Part shown: positions 15,932 to 24,057 of the stretch, piece by piece | Layout of the letters: every line of letters begins with the position of its first letter | Numbering within the stretch: the stretch's first letter is position 1 | Assembly: GCF_965661665.1 (NCBI RefSeq) | Contig: NZ_CBFIEO010000001.1 | Coordinates: 124,001 to 188,000 of the forward strand | DNA: 64,000 nucleotides | Direction: 5' to 3' | From: Cognatiyoonia sp965661665 | Lineage (GTDB): Bacteria > Pseudomonadota > Alphaproteobacteria > Rhodobacterales > Rhodobacteraceae | Position numbers and translations under genes: made by a program | The notes under the pieces: model-generated | The model's input: only the letters and a program-made list of their open reading frames with translations | Told to the model about the DNA's origin: nothing | Databases searched by the model: none

Positions 15932-18040
15932 GTGAAAATCATTTTGAAACCAGGCCTTTCGGCTCTTGCGCTCTGCGCTGCGTTGGCGCCGGCCCATGCC
16001 CAAGAAACGACCTACACCATGTATGGGACGCCCGGCCTTGTGGAAATGCCGACCGCGCGCAGTGCGCGTGACGGGGAAATTATCGCCAGCTACAGCCACT
16101 GGAACTTGCAACAAAAGACCAGTTTCACGTTTCAACTGACGCCAAGGCTTTCTGGAACCTTCCGCTATTCCGGCATCGATGAGAGATCTGGTCCCGGCAC
16201 TGATGGCACCTTCGACCGGAGCTTTGATCTGCGGTATCGCCTTCTGGATGAGACAGACACATTGCCCGCCGTCGCAATTGGCATTCAGGACTTCATGGGT
16301 ACGGGTCTTCTGTCGTCGGAGTATGTCGTTGCGACAAAGGCCGTCACCAAAAGCATCGATGTTACTGCGGGACTTGGCTGGGGTCGGTTTGCATCGCGCG
16401 GCGGTTTCACAAATCCGCTTGGCGCGCTGGATGCATTGTTTGAGACACGGCCAAGCTTGGACTTTGGCGAGGGTGGTAAACCCTCTACAGATCAGTACTT
16501 TCGTGGCGATGCCGCTGTCTTTGGCGGCATCGACTATCGATACTCTGAAAAATTCAGCTTCCAGCTAGAGTATTCGTCCGACGGGTACGAGCTTGAAAGC
16601 GATCGTGGTACCATCGATGTAAAATCCCCTTTCAACGTTGGGATGATTTATCGTCCCTACCCAAATCTTGCGTTTAACCTTGCCTTTCTCCAAGGATCAG
16701 AAATCGCTGGTGCGGTGACCGTCGCCCTCAACCCAAACACGCGACTGGTGCCTTCCACAGATGTACGCGCCCCGCGGCCGCTGGCCGCGATTGGGTCCAA
16801 CCCAGATGCCGCGCTCAGCTGGCAATCGGCAGTCACGGATCAATCAGACATCGCGAAGGAATTCCGCCGCACAGGATTGCGATTGATAGCTTATGATGTT
16901 TCCGGATCTGAGGCGCGGATAAGCTTCTCCAACGCGCGCTATCGCTCGGACGCACAGGCGATGGGCCGCGCTGTTCGCATCTTGACGCACCACCTTCCCG
17001 ATGAGGTGACCACAATCGTCGCGCAGCCAACGAGAAATGGCATTCCCCTGTCATCGGCCCGCTTTGCCCGCGCTGATTTGGAAGCGCAGGAAATTCGCGC
17101 GGATGGTGCCAACACGTTGCGCGCAAGATCGACAATTTTGGATGCTGCTGGTCAGGCACCATCGAACACGGTGGCGACAGATGACCCGCGTTTCATGTGG
17201 GGCGTATTGCCCTACCTGCAACTACTTGTCTTCAACGGCAACGAACCGGTGCAGGCGGATGTGGGCGTTTCGCTTACGACGAGCTACAAGATCCAGCCAA
17301 ACCTGGTTATCGACGGGACATTCCGACAGTCGATTTTGGGGCCGCGAGAGCTTGCCGATGTGCGGGTTGGTCAATCATCGGCCGACTATCCACCGGTGAG
17401 AACCTCAGGCAGGTATTATGGCATTGATGGTCGTCCAACCATCAACAAACTCACGCTGACCCACTACGGTCGTCCGGGCGAAAACCTCTACAGCCGCGTG
17501 AGTGCGGGCTACCTCGAACGGATGTTCGGCGGTATCTCCGGTGAAGTGCTTTGGAAACCTGTCGACAGCCGCTTGGCCTTGGGCGCGGAGCTGAACTATG
17601 TCGCGCAGCGGGAAGAGGATATGCTCTTTAGTTTCCAAGACTATGACACTCTTACTGGTCATCTTTCGGCCTACTATGATTTCGAAAACGGGTTCTTGGG
17701 TCAGGTCGATGTTGGCCGGTATCTGGCAGGTGATTGGGGCGCGACGGTCTCCCTTGATCGTGAGTTTGAGAATGGATGGAAAGTGGGAGCTTATTTCACG
17801 CTGACCGATATGCCGTTCGAAGATTTTGGTGAAGGGTCGTTTGACAAGGGCATCCGTCTGACTGTGCCAGTCGATTACTTCCTTGGGTCGCCAAGTCGCC
17901 GTGAGATTTCAACAAATCTGAATTCCCTGTCGCGCGATGGCGGTGCCCGCGTGAACGTGGATGGGCGGCTCTATGGGTTTGTCCGTGATGGTCACACCGC
18001 TGGCAAAATGGGCGACACCTGGGGTCGGTTCTGGCAATGA
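15932..18040 (+). CDS. yjbH: YjbH-family outer-membrane exopolysaccharide protein
   Basis: A 702-residue exported beta-rich protein with signal peptide (KPGLSALALCAALAPAHAQ). The start of the mature part, YTMYGTPGLVEMPTARSARDG, is the hallmark of YjbH/GfcD proteins, followed by SYSHWNLQQKTSFTFQLTPR. The family is associated with capsule or exopolysaccharide export, with barrels fore and aft of a soluble part. The start codon is GTG, with GAAGGTGG upstream. The stop overlaps the start of yjbF (ATGATG). Confidence 0.88.
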   Translation: MKIILKPGLSALALCAALAPAHAQETTYTMYGTPGLVEMPTARSARDGEIIASYSHWNLQQKTSFTFQLTPRLSGTFRYSGIDERSGPGTDGTFDRSFDLRYRLLDETDTLPAVAIGIQDFMGTGLLSSEYVVATKAVTKSIDVTAGLGWGRFASRGGFTNPLGALDALFETRPSLDFGEGGKPSTDQYFRGDAAVFGGIDYRYSEKFSFQLEYSSDGYELESDRGTIDVKSPFNVGMIYRPYPNLAFNLAFLQGSEIAGAVTVALNPNTRLVPSTDVRAPRPLAAIGSNPDAALSWQSAVTDQSDIAKEFRRTGLRLIAYDVSGSEARISFSNARYRSDAQAMGRAVRILTHHLPDEVTTIVAQPTRNGIPLSSARFARADLEAQEIRADGANTLRARSTILDAAGQAPSNTVATDDPRFMWGVLPYLQLLVFNGNEPVQADVGVSLTTSYKIQPNLVIDGTFRQSILGPRELADVRVGQSSADYPPVRTSGRYYGIDGRPTINKLTLTHYGRPGENLYSRVSAGYLERMFGGISGEVLWKPVDSRLALGAELNYVAQREEDMLFSFQDYDTLTGHLSAYYDFENGFLGQVDVGRYLAGDWGATVSLDREFENGWKVGAYFTLTDMPFEDFGEGSFDKGIRLTVPVDYFLGSPSRREISTNLNSLSRDGGARVNVDGRLYGFVRDGHTAGKMGDTWGRFWQ

Positions 18041-18666
18041 TGCGCTCTGTCCTGCTTTTTGGGTTTTTGGCAAGCTGCGGCCCGCTGAACCAAGGTTCCC
18101 CTCCCAAAGCGATTGCGGGTCAGGTGTTTTCCCAAATTCGGGGAGAAGCTCCAGCTGAACAGCCGCTCATCACGGAAGAGCTGGCTCAAGCAGACGAGTT
18201 TCTTTTCGTCACCATTCGCCTTCTTGGCGCCGTCATCCCGATGTCGCCTGCGGCGCAGACTGGCGATGTGCAAACTTGGATTGCGCCAACTGGGGCAACT
18301 GTGGCGCTTGAAAACGAAATTTTGGTTGCTACGCGGGGCTTGGGCTTCGATGTCTCGGGCATTGATCCGATTGGAACCCGTGCCGCCATCGTTGCTGGTG
18401 GTGGATCCTCCAGCCGGACACATGGTTTCCTGACGCCCACCGACCAAATCGATACATTGCGCATGGATTGCACTGTGACACAGGTTGGCAGTGAGGATGT
18501 CGATATGCCCCGCGGCACCGTCTCCCTTACCAAGTTCGAAGAAGAGTGCAGCGGCCCAAGATTGATCTTTCAAAACGAATACTGGACCGATGACGACGGT
18601 GATATTGTTCGCTCTTTGCAAATGTTATCTCCAGAGCTTGGCTTCCTCCTGCTCGAACGCGCTTAG
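18037..18666 (+). CDS. yjbF: YjbF-family lipoprotein (GfcB-like)
   Basis: A 209-residue lipoprotein: lipobox FLASC near residues 10-14 after a short hydrophobic leader. The body shows the conserved pattern of YjbF/GfcB, including TWIAPTGATVALENEILVAT and TRGLGFDVSGID. These proteins work with YjbH in polysaccharide secretion. It overlaps yjbH by 4 bp and ends against the convergent CAP pseudogene, again sharing bases. Confidence 0.87.
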   Translation: MMRSVLLFGFLASCGPLNQGSPPKAIAGQVFSQIRGEAPAEQPLITEELAQADEFLFVTIRLLGAVIPMSPAAQTGDVQTWIAPTGATVALENEILVATRGLGFDVSGIDPIGTRAAIVAGGGSSSRTHGFLTPTDQIDTLRMDCTVTQVGSEDVDMPRGTVSLTKFEEECSGPRLIFQNEYWTDDDGDIVRSLQMLSPELGFLLLERA

Positions 18667-19395
18667 ATCAATTCCCTGAACGCAGACAACCCATCGATGG
18701 AGCGAACCATCACAGAGGCACGTTCATCTGAGGCCATGGCAACAGTATAGCCGCCTGCGGAGGCTATAGTGCCCACGTTGCTAAGCATCTCAAATGAAAT
18801 GCCTGCGCTCCCTTCGTCAATGTCATAGAAGCCATCGCCATCAGCGTCGGTATAAGCTACGCCTGTCAGAAAAACCTGCGCTCTGGACTTCGCGAAATTG
18901 AGGCTCAGCATCGATGTATTGAACTTTGTGCCGTCTTGCGTGAAATGACCTTGAACTTGCGCGATCCCGACCTCTCAGATGTTGTCTGCAAAGGTGTTCA
19001 CACGGTGCTCAGAGCTGCGATAGAGCCCTTCATGATGCGTGTCGATCGCCGTTTGCATATTGAGTGCGACCGTTGTGCCAGTCCAGGCGAGATTCTCCCG
19101 CCAAGACCAATCACCCGTAAACACATAACCTTTATCGACCATGCGGTCGCCTGGCCGCGACCCGCCTTCGCCCGTATGGCTGCACACATCGTTCGCTAGC
19201 ATTCAGTTGGAATGGGTCTCAGCCGCCAAATACAAAACCGCGTTTGGTGCCAATGATTGTTTGGAAGATGTGTCGATCGTCCCTGAGGTCAGCCCAACAC
19301 TCAGCGAAAGCCCGGAACGTGCCGCCTCTGCCGCTGGGTCCAAGCGCGCGCGATTAATTAGTCAAAAGATATTGCTCTTCGGCGGTCAGCCCCAT
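18663..19395 (-). pseudogene. CAP/SCP-domain secreted protein, disrupted
   Basis: Reassembled on the minus strand from ATG 19395 (GLTAEEQYLLTN) through RARLDPAAEA, SLAPNAVLYLAAETHSN, SHTGEGGSRPGDRM, SEHRVNTFADNI, EVGIAQVQGHF and FLTGVAYTDADGDGFYDIDE. These are the cysteine-rich-secretory/allergen-like (CAP) domain plus the calcium-type strand that follows it in Rhodobacterales. Three lesions: a tandem duplication of TAAT (about 19352-19359), an in-frame TGA where the family has Trp (near 19204), and an in-frame TGA near 18973 where Arg is usual. The C-terminal secretion part is also missing. Confidence 0.8.
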
Positions 19396-19671
19396 GACGA
19401 TTCCTATGCAGTTGGGTTTGCGCAATTGTGTTTGGACGACAGATCGAACAACCCAGTCTGCCGAAAGATGGCTTTGTGGCTGAACTTCGGTCCGTTCTCG
19501 CGATTTTAAGAATTGTCATTGACGGAACCTTTCGAAGTTCAAAAAGCTCCGTTTGGATGGGGCGGGTCTTGGCCTAAGTCTCTACCTTTTGGCACAAAAA
19601 GCGCTAGTCTGTTCAGAGGTCATAATTGAGCGACGCATTGAGTTGCCGATACGTTTACGGAGAGAGAGCCA

Positions 19672-20544
19672 ATGGCAAATATAGCATTCCTAGGGTTGGG
19701 CGTAATGGGATACCCGATGGCGGGGCACCTTCAGGCTGCGGGCTATTCTGTGACGGTCTACAACCGAACCACGTCCAAAGCAGAGGCTTGGGTCGCGGAG
19801 CATGGTGGCACTTTTGGCGCGACGCCCGCGGAAGCCGTCAAAAATTCAGAGCTCGTGATGACCTGCGTTGGAAATGACGACGACCTGCGGAGCGTTTGTT
19901 TCGGTGAAAAAGGGGCATTTTCCGCGATGCCATCTGGGGCTCTGTTGGTGGATCACACAACGGTTTCAGAAGCAGTCACAAAAGAGCTTTATGCCGCCGC
20001 CAAAGAACGTGGCCTTTCATTCTTGGATGCACCCATTTCCGGCGGTCAGGCTGGTGCCGAAAATGCGATGCTGTCCATCATGTGTGGCGGCGATCAGGCT
20101 GATTATGACCGCGCAGAGCCGATCATGGACGTATATTCAAAGATTTGCCGCCGGATCGGGGAAAGCGGTGCGGGCCAACTGACCAAGATGTGCAATCAGA
20201 TTGCGATTGCGGGTTTGGTCCAAGGCTTGTCAGAAGCGCTGCACTTTGCGCAGAAAGCGCGGCTCGATGGGCGCTCTGTCGTGGAGGTGATCAGCCAAGG
20301 TGCCGCTGGCAGTTGGCAGATGTCGAACCGGTATGAAACCATGCTGGACGATCACTACGATCACGGCTTTGCGGTCGACTGGATGCGCAAAGATCTTGGG
20401 ATCTGCTTGTCGACGGCGAATGAAAACGGTGCAAGCCTGCCTGTCACTGCTTTGGTGGATCAGTTTTATAATGATGTCCAAAAGCTTGGGGGTGGGCGTT
20501 GGGACACGTCGTCGCTCTTGAAACGGCTTGCAAAAATAGGCTGA
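19672..20544 (+). CDS. 3-hydroxyisobutyrate dehydrogenase-family oxidoreductase
   Basis: A 290-residue beta-hydroxyacid dehydrogenase. The N-terminal Rossmann motif is FLGLGVMGYPMAGHL; YNRTTSKAE follows, whose Arg suggests NADP(H) preference. Substrate motif DAPISGGQAGAENAMLSI and catalytic-lysine motif GAGQLTKMCNQ are present. Family members reduce or oxidise 3-hydroxyisobutyrate, tartronate semialdehyde or related acids; which one is not decidable here. Stands alone, between the CAP pseudogene and a copper chaperone gene. Confidence 0.85.
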   Translation: MANIAFLGLGVMGYPMAGHLQAAGYSVTVYNRTTSKAEAWVAEHGGTFGATPAEAVKNSELVMTCVGNDDDLRSVCFGEKGAFSAMPSGALLVDHTTVSEAVTKELYAAAKERGLSFLDAPISGGQAGAENAMLSIMCGGDQADYDRAEPIMDVYSKICRRIGESGAGQLTKMCNQIAIAGLVQGLSEALHFAQKARLDGRSVVEVISQGAAGSWQMSNRYETMLDDHYDHGFAVDWMRKDLGICLSTANENGASLPVTALVDQFYNDVQKLGGGRWDTSSLLKRLAKIG

Positions 20545-20614
20545 TGCGATGTTTTCGCACTGGACACCACGAGTAGAGTGCGTATGTCGGCACTACGCAC
20601 CGAAAGGTCCCAAT

Positions 20615-21073
20615 ATGAAATATTTTCCAGCGCTTATCCTCGCCCTGACGCCCACACTTTTGATGTCTCATGACTACACGATTGGCGGTCTCAAGATCGA
20701 TCATCCTGTTGCGCGCGCGACAACGCCAACCGCGCGCACTAGTGCAGGTTACATGACAATCGAAAACGTGGGCGAAACTGCCGACACCCTCCTAGCGGTG
20801 GAGGCTGACTTCCCCCGCGTTGAGTTGCACACGACCACCGTGACCGATGGCGTTGCCAGCATGCAAAAGTTGGAAGCTGTTGAAATCCCTATGGGGGCAA
20901 CAGTGACCTTTGAACAAGGTGGCCTGCACGTCATGATCATGGGCGTCACCACCCAGTTGATGGAAGGTGACACAGTTCCAGCGGTTTTGGTGTTCGAAAA
21001 CGCGGGCCGGATCGATGTTGATTTTAATGTCGAACAGATGGACGGTTCAGGCCACGGCAATATGAACCACTAG
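20615..21073 (+). CDS. Periplasmic copper chaperone PCu(A)C
   Basis: A 152-residue exported protein with signal peptide MKYFPALILALTPTLLMSH. The metal site H(M)x10Mx21HxM is seen as LHTTTVTDGVASM (His and Met), then QGGLHVMIM (HxM). These proteins deliver Cu(I) for cytochrome oxidase assembly. A C-terminal HGNMNH adds further possible ligands. ATG 20615 with GAAAGG upstream is preferred; the open frame runs further 5' without a signal peptide. Confidence 0.88.
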   Translation: MKYFPALILALTPTLLMSHDYTIGGLKIDHPVARATTPTARTSAGYMTIENVGETADTLLAVEADFPRVELHTTTVTDGVASMQKLEAVEIPMGATVTFEQGGLHVMIMGVTTQLMEGDTVPAVLVFENAGRIDVDFNVEQMDGSGHGNMNH

Positions 21074-21076
21074 TGC

Positions 21077-22528
21077 CTAGTCGCGGCTGAGAAGGTCAAA
21101 CTTGCGTAGCTTCACATAAAGCGATTGCCGCGACAGGCCGAGCATTTCGGCCGCAGCCACGCGGTTGTTCATCGTCAGCTCAACAGCTGTTTCAATGCAC
21201 ATCTTTTCGACAACATTGGTCGTTTCAGCCACGATTTCTTTCAGCGTTGCACTGCCGACCAGTTCAACGACAGATTCCAGCCCTTCATCTGTGACGGGTG
21301 CCTGACCACGGGCGGCGTCCACGCGGTTCACATCCCGAATGACGAACGCATAAACTTTAGTGTCGCTGTCGGCATCGATGACACTGACCGCAATCTCAAC
21401 GGACCGCGGGCTGCCATACGGGCCTGCCACTTTGGTCGCATATGTTTTCATGCGGCCAGAGCGGTTCGCGTTTTCTGTCATCACCTTCAGGTCAACGCCA
21501 CCACGCAGCAAATAATCTGCGAAGCTGCTTCCCTTGATGCTGCTGATGTTTGCAACGCTTAAAAGGTCAAGGAAACCATCATTTGCGGACAGGATTTTCC
21601 CGTTATCGGATGCAAAAACGATCGCATCTGGGCTGGCCTGATAAAGACCACGCAAGCGGCTATCCAAGGCATTCGACTGAGACGCCTTTTCGCCAACGAC
21701 TTCCAGACGGACCAGAAGTGTCCGTTGGCCAGCAGCGCGGAACAGCGAGCTGTAAAGCCGCAATGGTTTGCCATAGCTACATTCCAGTCCCGAAGTTGGA
21801 ATGGATTGGTCGCTCACAGCTTGTGTCGACAGATCATCCACCAACTCTGCGGCGCCTTTACCTTCGACGTGATCGGCCAAGCTGCTGCCAATCAGCGCGT
21901 CCCGGCTACCGTTTAAAATAGCGGCAGCATTCTCGTTCAGTTCTGAAATGCGGCCATCGTTGCTGGACATGAACACGAATGCCTCGGTCGTGTGGTCCAT
22001 GAGGACGCGCAGCCGTGTATCGTATTCGCGATGCAGCTCCAGATCACGTTCCAAGGCCAGATGTGCTTGGACAAGCTGGCTTTGCATTTCCGCAATGGGC
22101 CGCAAATCGCGGCCCAGCAACAGGATTGCGCCGTCAGGCCCAACACGATGCAAGCTATACCTGATCGGAATGTTCCAATCCGTGCCACCTTCACCGTGGT
22201 TGAGTTCAATGGGTCGAGCTTGCCCATCCCCTTTGAGGAAGTCTTTCAGACGACCGTCGAATTTACTAACGCTTTCCACGGTCAAAACATCGCGGATGTC
22301 TTGGCCTTCCAAGCCTTCCAGCTTTTCATAGCCGTCGGTGTTCGGGTTCATCAGTGTGCTGATGACCTTACCGGTCTCATCAACCACAATGCCGATGTCA
22401 GACACCTCAGAAATGATGTCGCCCAAAATCTCTGGTGCGATCAGTGGGATTGAGCCGTTGTCCCAATACTTCGCGCCACGCGATTGCACGCCGGAGCTGG
22501 TCCGCTTCTCAGCCCGATCACCGCTCAT
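21077..22528 (-). CDS. ppsR: Photosynthesis repressor PpsR (CrtJ)
   Basis: Aerobic repressor of bacteriochlorophyll, carotenoid and light-harvesting genes. The 483-residue protein has an N-terminal PAS-like region, a Q-linker with coiled coil (LVQAHLALERDLELHREYD), two PAS domains (VLMDHTTEAFVFMSSNDGR; LYQASPDAIVFASDNGKIL) and a Fis-type HTH (NNRVAAAEMLGLSRQSLYVK). Two cysteines, Cys250 and Cys444, sit where the redox-active pair C251/C424 of the Rhodobacter protein is known. ATG 22528 overlaps the stop of ppaA as ATGA. Operators matching its known motif occur at 1654, 23350, 23473, 23528, 43133 and 43198. Confidence 0.95.
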   Translation of the reverse strand: MSGDRAEKRTSSGVQSRGAKYWDNGSIPLIAPEILGDIISEVSDIGIVVDETGKVISTLMNPNTDGYEKLEGLEGQDIRDVLTVESVSKFDGRLKDFLKGDGQARPIELNHGEGGTDWNIPIRYSLHRVGPDGAILLLGRDLRPIAEMQSQLVQAHLALERDLELHREYDTRLRVLMDHTTEAFVFMSSNDGRISELNENAAAILNGSRDALIGSSLADHVEGKGAAELVDDLSTQAVSDQSIPTSGLECSYGKPLRLYSSLFRAAGQRTLLVRLEVVGEKASQSNALDSRLRGLYQASPDAIVFASDNGKILSANDGFLDLLSVANISSIKGSSFADYLLRGGVDLKVMTENANRSGRMKTYATKVAGPYGSPRSVEIAVSVIDADSDTKVYAFVIRDVNRVDAARGQAPVTDEGLESVVELVGSATLKEIVAETTNVVEKMCIETAVELTMNNRVAAAEMLGLSRQSLYVKLRKFDLLSRD

Positions 22529-23280
22529 AGCACGAAATCCTGACTGGCTTGGGATTTTGTCTTTAGGCCGCAAAGAACAATCGCCTCATCTGGATCTTTG
22601 GTTGTAAACGTCGCACCGGTTGCAGCCTTAACATCGTAATCGGTCTCTAAGATTGTCCCGCCAATGACCACGGGAGGGGGGTTATCAATCGCCTCATGAA
22701 TAGACTTCACAATTCCGCGAAGACTTTCAAGGGTTTCGCCGATTGATGCGGAAATGAAGACGGCATCGAAAGCATGATGGACGAGTTTTTGGCGCACGTC
22801 GTCTGGATGCGCGTCGAGCAGCAGATTAACCGACAAGCCGCGGCGCCGCAGTTGCCCAGCAAGAAGCACGGCGCCCAATGTATGGAAAATATCCTTGGCA
22901 ACAACAATAAGCACCGTCGGTGCGTCGGCTGTTGCGGGTGTTTTTCCACTTGGCGCCGGGCCGAGTTCATGTAGCAACGACTGTAGTCTAGACACCCCAA
23001 TCGTGACGCCGCTAAAGCTCATTTCGTCTTTGCACCAAGCATCGCCCATCTGTCTAGCGAGAGCTGGCACATAGCGGTCGACAATCAAATCTGGTGAGAT
23101 GCCGGAGGCGATCGCCTCGTTAACCGTTGCCGACATTGCGCGCCGATCAGTGCTGAGGGCGGCAAGGCTGAATTTCACAAGAAGGTTGGTATCGAGGTCA
23201 TCCAAATTCCCAACACCAAAAGCGCCGCCAGGATCCCCTAGCCGCGGTTTGGTCGTTTTGGAGGTGCGATACTCGGTCAT
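22525..23280 (-). CDS. ppaA: PpaA/AerR antirepressor (B12-binding-like)
   Basis: A 251-residue regulator. N-terminal helical part (DRYVPALARQMGDAWCKDE; SGVTIGVSRLQSLLHELG) is followed by a cobalamin-binding-like Rossmann domain containing KDIFHTLGAVLLAGQLRRRG; His133 is in the place of the cobalamin-ligand histidine of the family. PpaA/AerR senses B12 or light and modulates PpsR/CrtJ. ATG 23280 has AAGGA seven bases upstream; a GTG at 23307 is less likely. It overlaps ppsR by 4 bp and is divergent from bchF, with three PpsR-type operators between. Confidence 0.92.
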   Translation of the reverse strand: MTEYRTSKTTKPRLGDPGGAFGVGNLDDLDTNLLVKFSLAALSTDRRAMSATVNEAIASGISPDLIVDRYVPALARQMGDAWCKDEMSFSGVTIGVSRLQSLLHELGPAPSGKTPATADAPTVLIVVAKDIFHTLGAVLLAGQLRRRGLSVNLLLDAHPDDVRQKLVHHAFDAVFISASIGETLESLRGIVKSIHEAIDNPPPVVIGGTILETDYDVKAATGATFTTKDPDEAIVLCGLKTKSQASQDFVL

Positions 23281-23349
23281 CCGTGCATCCTTGTCAGTTA
23301 GGCCCACGTGGACCTAGCCTATATCTATTCTCTATTGCGCGACATGTAA

Positions 23350-23367
23350 TGTCAAAGAGTATTGACA
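23350..23367. promoter_or_regulatory. PpsR-type operator 1 (ppaA/bchF spacer)
   Basis: TGTCAAAGAGTATTGACA: perfect TGT-N12-ACA with symmetric arms TGTCAA/TTGACA. It lies 70 bp upstream of ppaA and may allow control of the regulator operon as well as of bchF. Confidence 0.8.
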
Positions 23368-23472
23368 GTTACGCGGTTGTACAGCGCGATCCAGAAGATT
23401 TCTGATCAAAAAAGATTGGTATTTCTTACGGATTTAGCCCCAAAAATGAAAATTTGACAGCTTATAGAACTA

Positions 23473-23490
23473 TGTAACGCAAGGTTGACA
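23473..23490. promoter_or_regulatory. PpsR-type operator 2 (bchF)
   Basis: TGTAACGCAAGGTTGACA: perfect TGT-N12-ACA. The right half contains TTGACA, which is also the best -35 box of the bchF promoter, so repressor and sigma-70 polymerase would compete. Confidence 0.82.
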
Positions 23491-23514
23491 CTTCGGGTCG
23501 GCGCCTCCTAAACT
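23485..23514 (+). promoter_or_regulatory. Sigma-70-like promoter of the bchF operon
   Basis: TTGACA at 23485-23490 and TAAACT at 23509-23514 with an 18-bp spacer. The -35 is embedded in PpsR-type operator 2. Transcription would start about 25 bp before the bchF ATG. Confidence 0.6.
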
Positions 23515-23527
23515 TTACAATAAGAAA

Positions 23528-23545
23528 TGTAAGGGAGAGTTTACA
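23528..23545. promoter_or_regulatory. PpsR-type operator 3, overlapping the bchF start codon
   Basis: TGTAAGGGAGAGTTTACA: perfect TGT-N12-ACA. The last base is the A of the bchF ATG, and the AAGGGAGA inside the spacer is the bchF ribosome-binding site. One stretch therefore serves as operator, Shine-Dalgarno and start. Confidence 0.8.
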
Positions 23546-24057
23546 TGTCCATTGTTTCAGAACAGCCGGTTTCGGTTGGTTCTGCCTTTGGGCAGGCAAA
23601 AGGGTCTCTCTATACCCCTGAACAACGCGCCCGCCGTGATGCCACAGTCTGGACACTGGTGCAGGGTATTTTGGCGCCTTTACAGTTTCTCGTCTTCCTC
23701 GTGTCGGTCGTGCTGGTCGTGCGATACCTCCTGTCTGGCGTCGGATATGAAGCTGCAACGTGGTCGATTGTGATTAAAACTGCAGTGCTTCTAACCATCA
23801 TGGTGACAGGCGCGATTTGGGAAAAAGTCGTCTTTGGGCGGTACCTTTTTGCGCCGTCATTCTTCTGGGAGGATGTGGTGAGTTTTGCGGTTATCGCATT
23901 GCATTTGTTATATATTCTTGCGCTTTGGTTTGATCTGCTCGACCCTATTCAGCTGATGATCGTCGCGCTCGTGGCCTATGCCGCCTATGTCCTCAATGCG
24001 GCGCAATTCCTGTGGAAGCTCCGGCAAGCACGCCTCCAGTCGGAGGGCGCCGCATGA
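23545..24057 (+). CDS. bchF: 2-vinyl bacteriochlorophyllide hydratase BchF
   Basis: Hydrates the C3 vinyl group on the way to bacteriochlorophyll a. The 170-residue membrane protein starts with LYTPEQRARRDATVW and has hydrophobic helices near 45-65, 80-95 and 110-160. GAIWEKVVFGRYLFAPSFFWED is characteristic (given as family segment around residues 92-113). First gene of bchFNBHLM-lhaA-puh; its stop overlaps bchN as ATGA. Controlled by three upstream PpsR-type sites. Confidence 0.93.
   Translation: MSIVSEQPVSVGSAFGQAKGSLYTPEQRARRDATVWTLVQGILAPLQFLVFLVSVVLVVRYLLSGVGYEAATWSIVIKTAVLLTIMVTGAIWEKVVFGRYLFAPSFFWEDVVSFAVIALHLLYILALWFDLLDPIQLMIVALVAYAAYVLNAAQFLWKLRQARLQSEGAA

Noticed and set aside
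23345..23362. Another TGT near the ppaA/bchF spacer as possible fourth PpsR site
   Set aside because: No ACA at the required 12-base distance.
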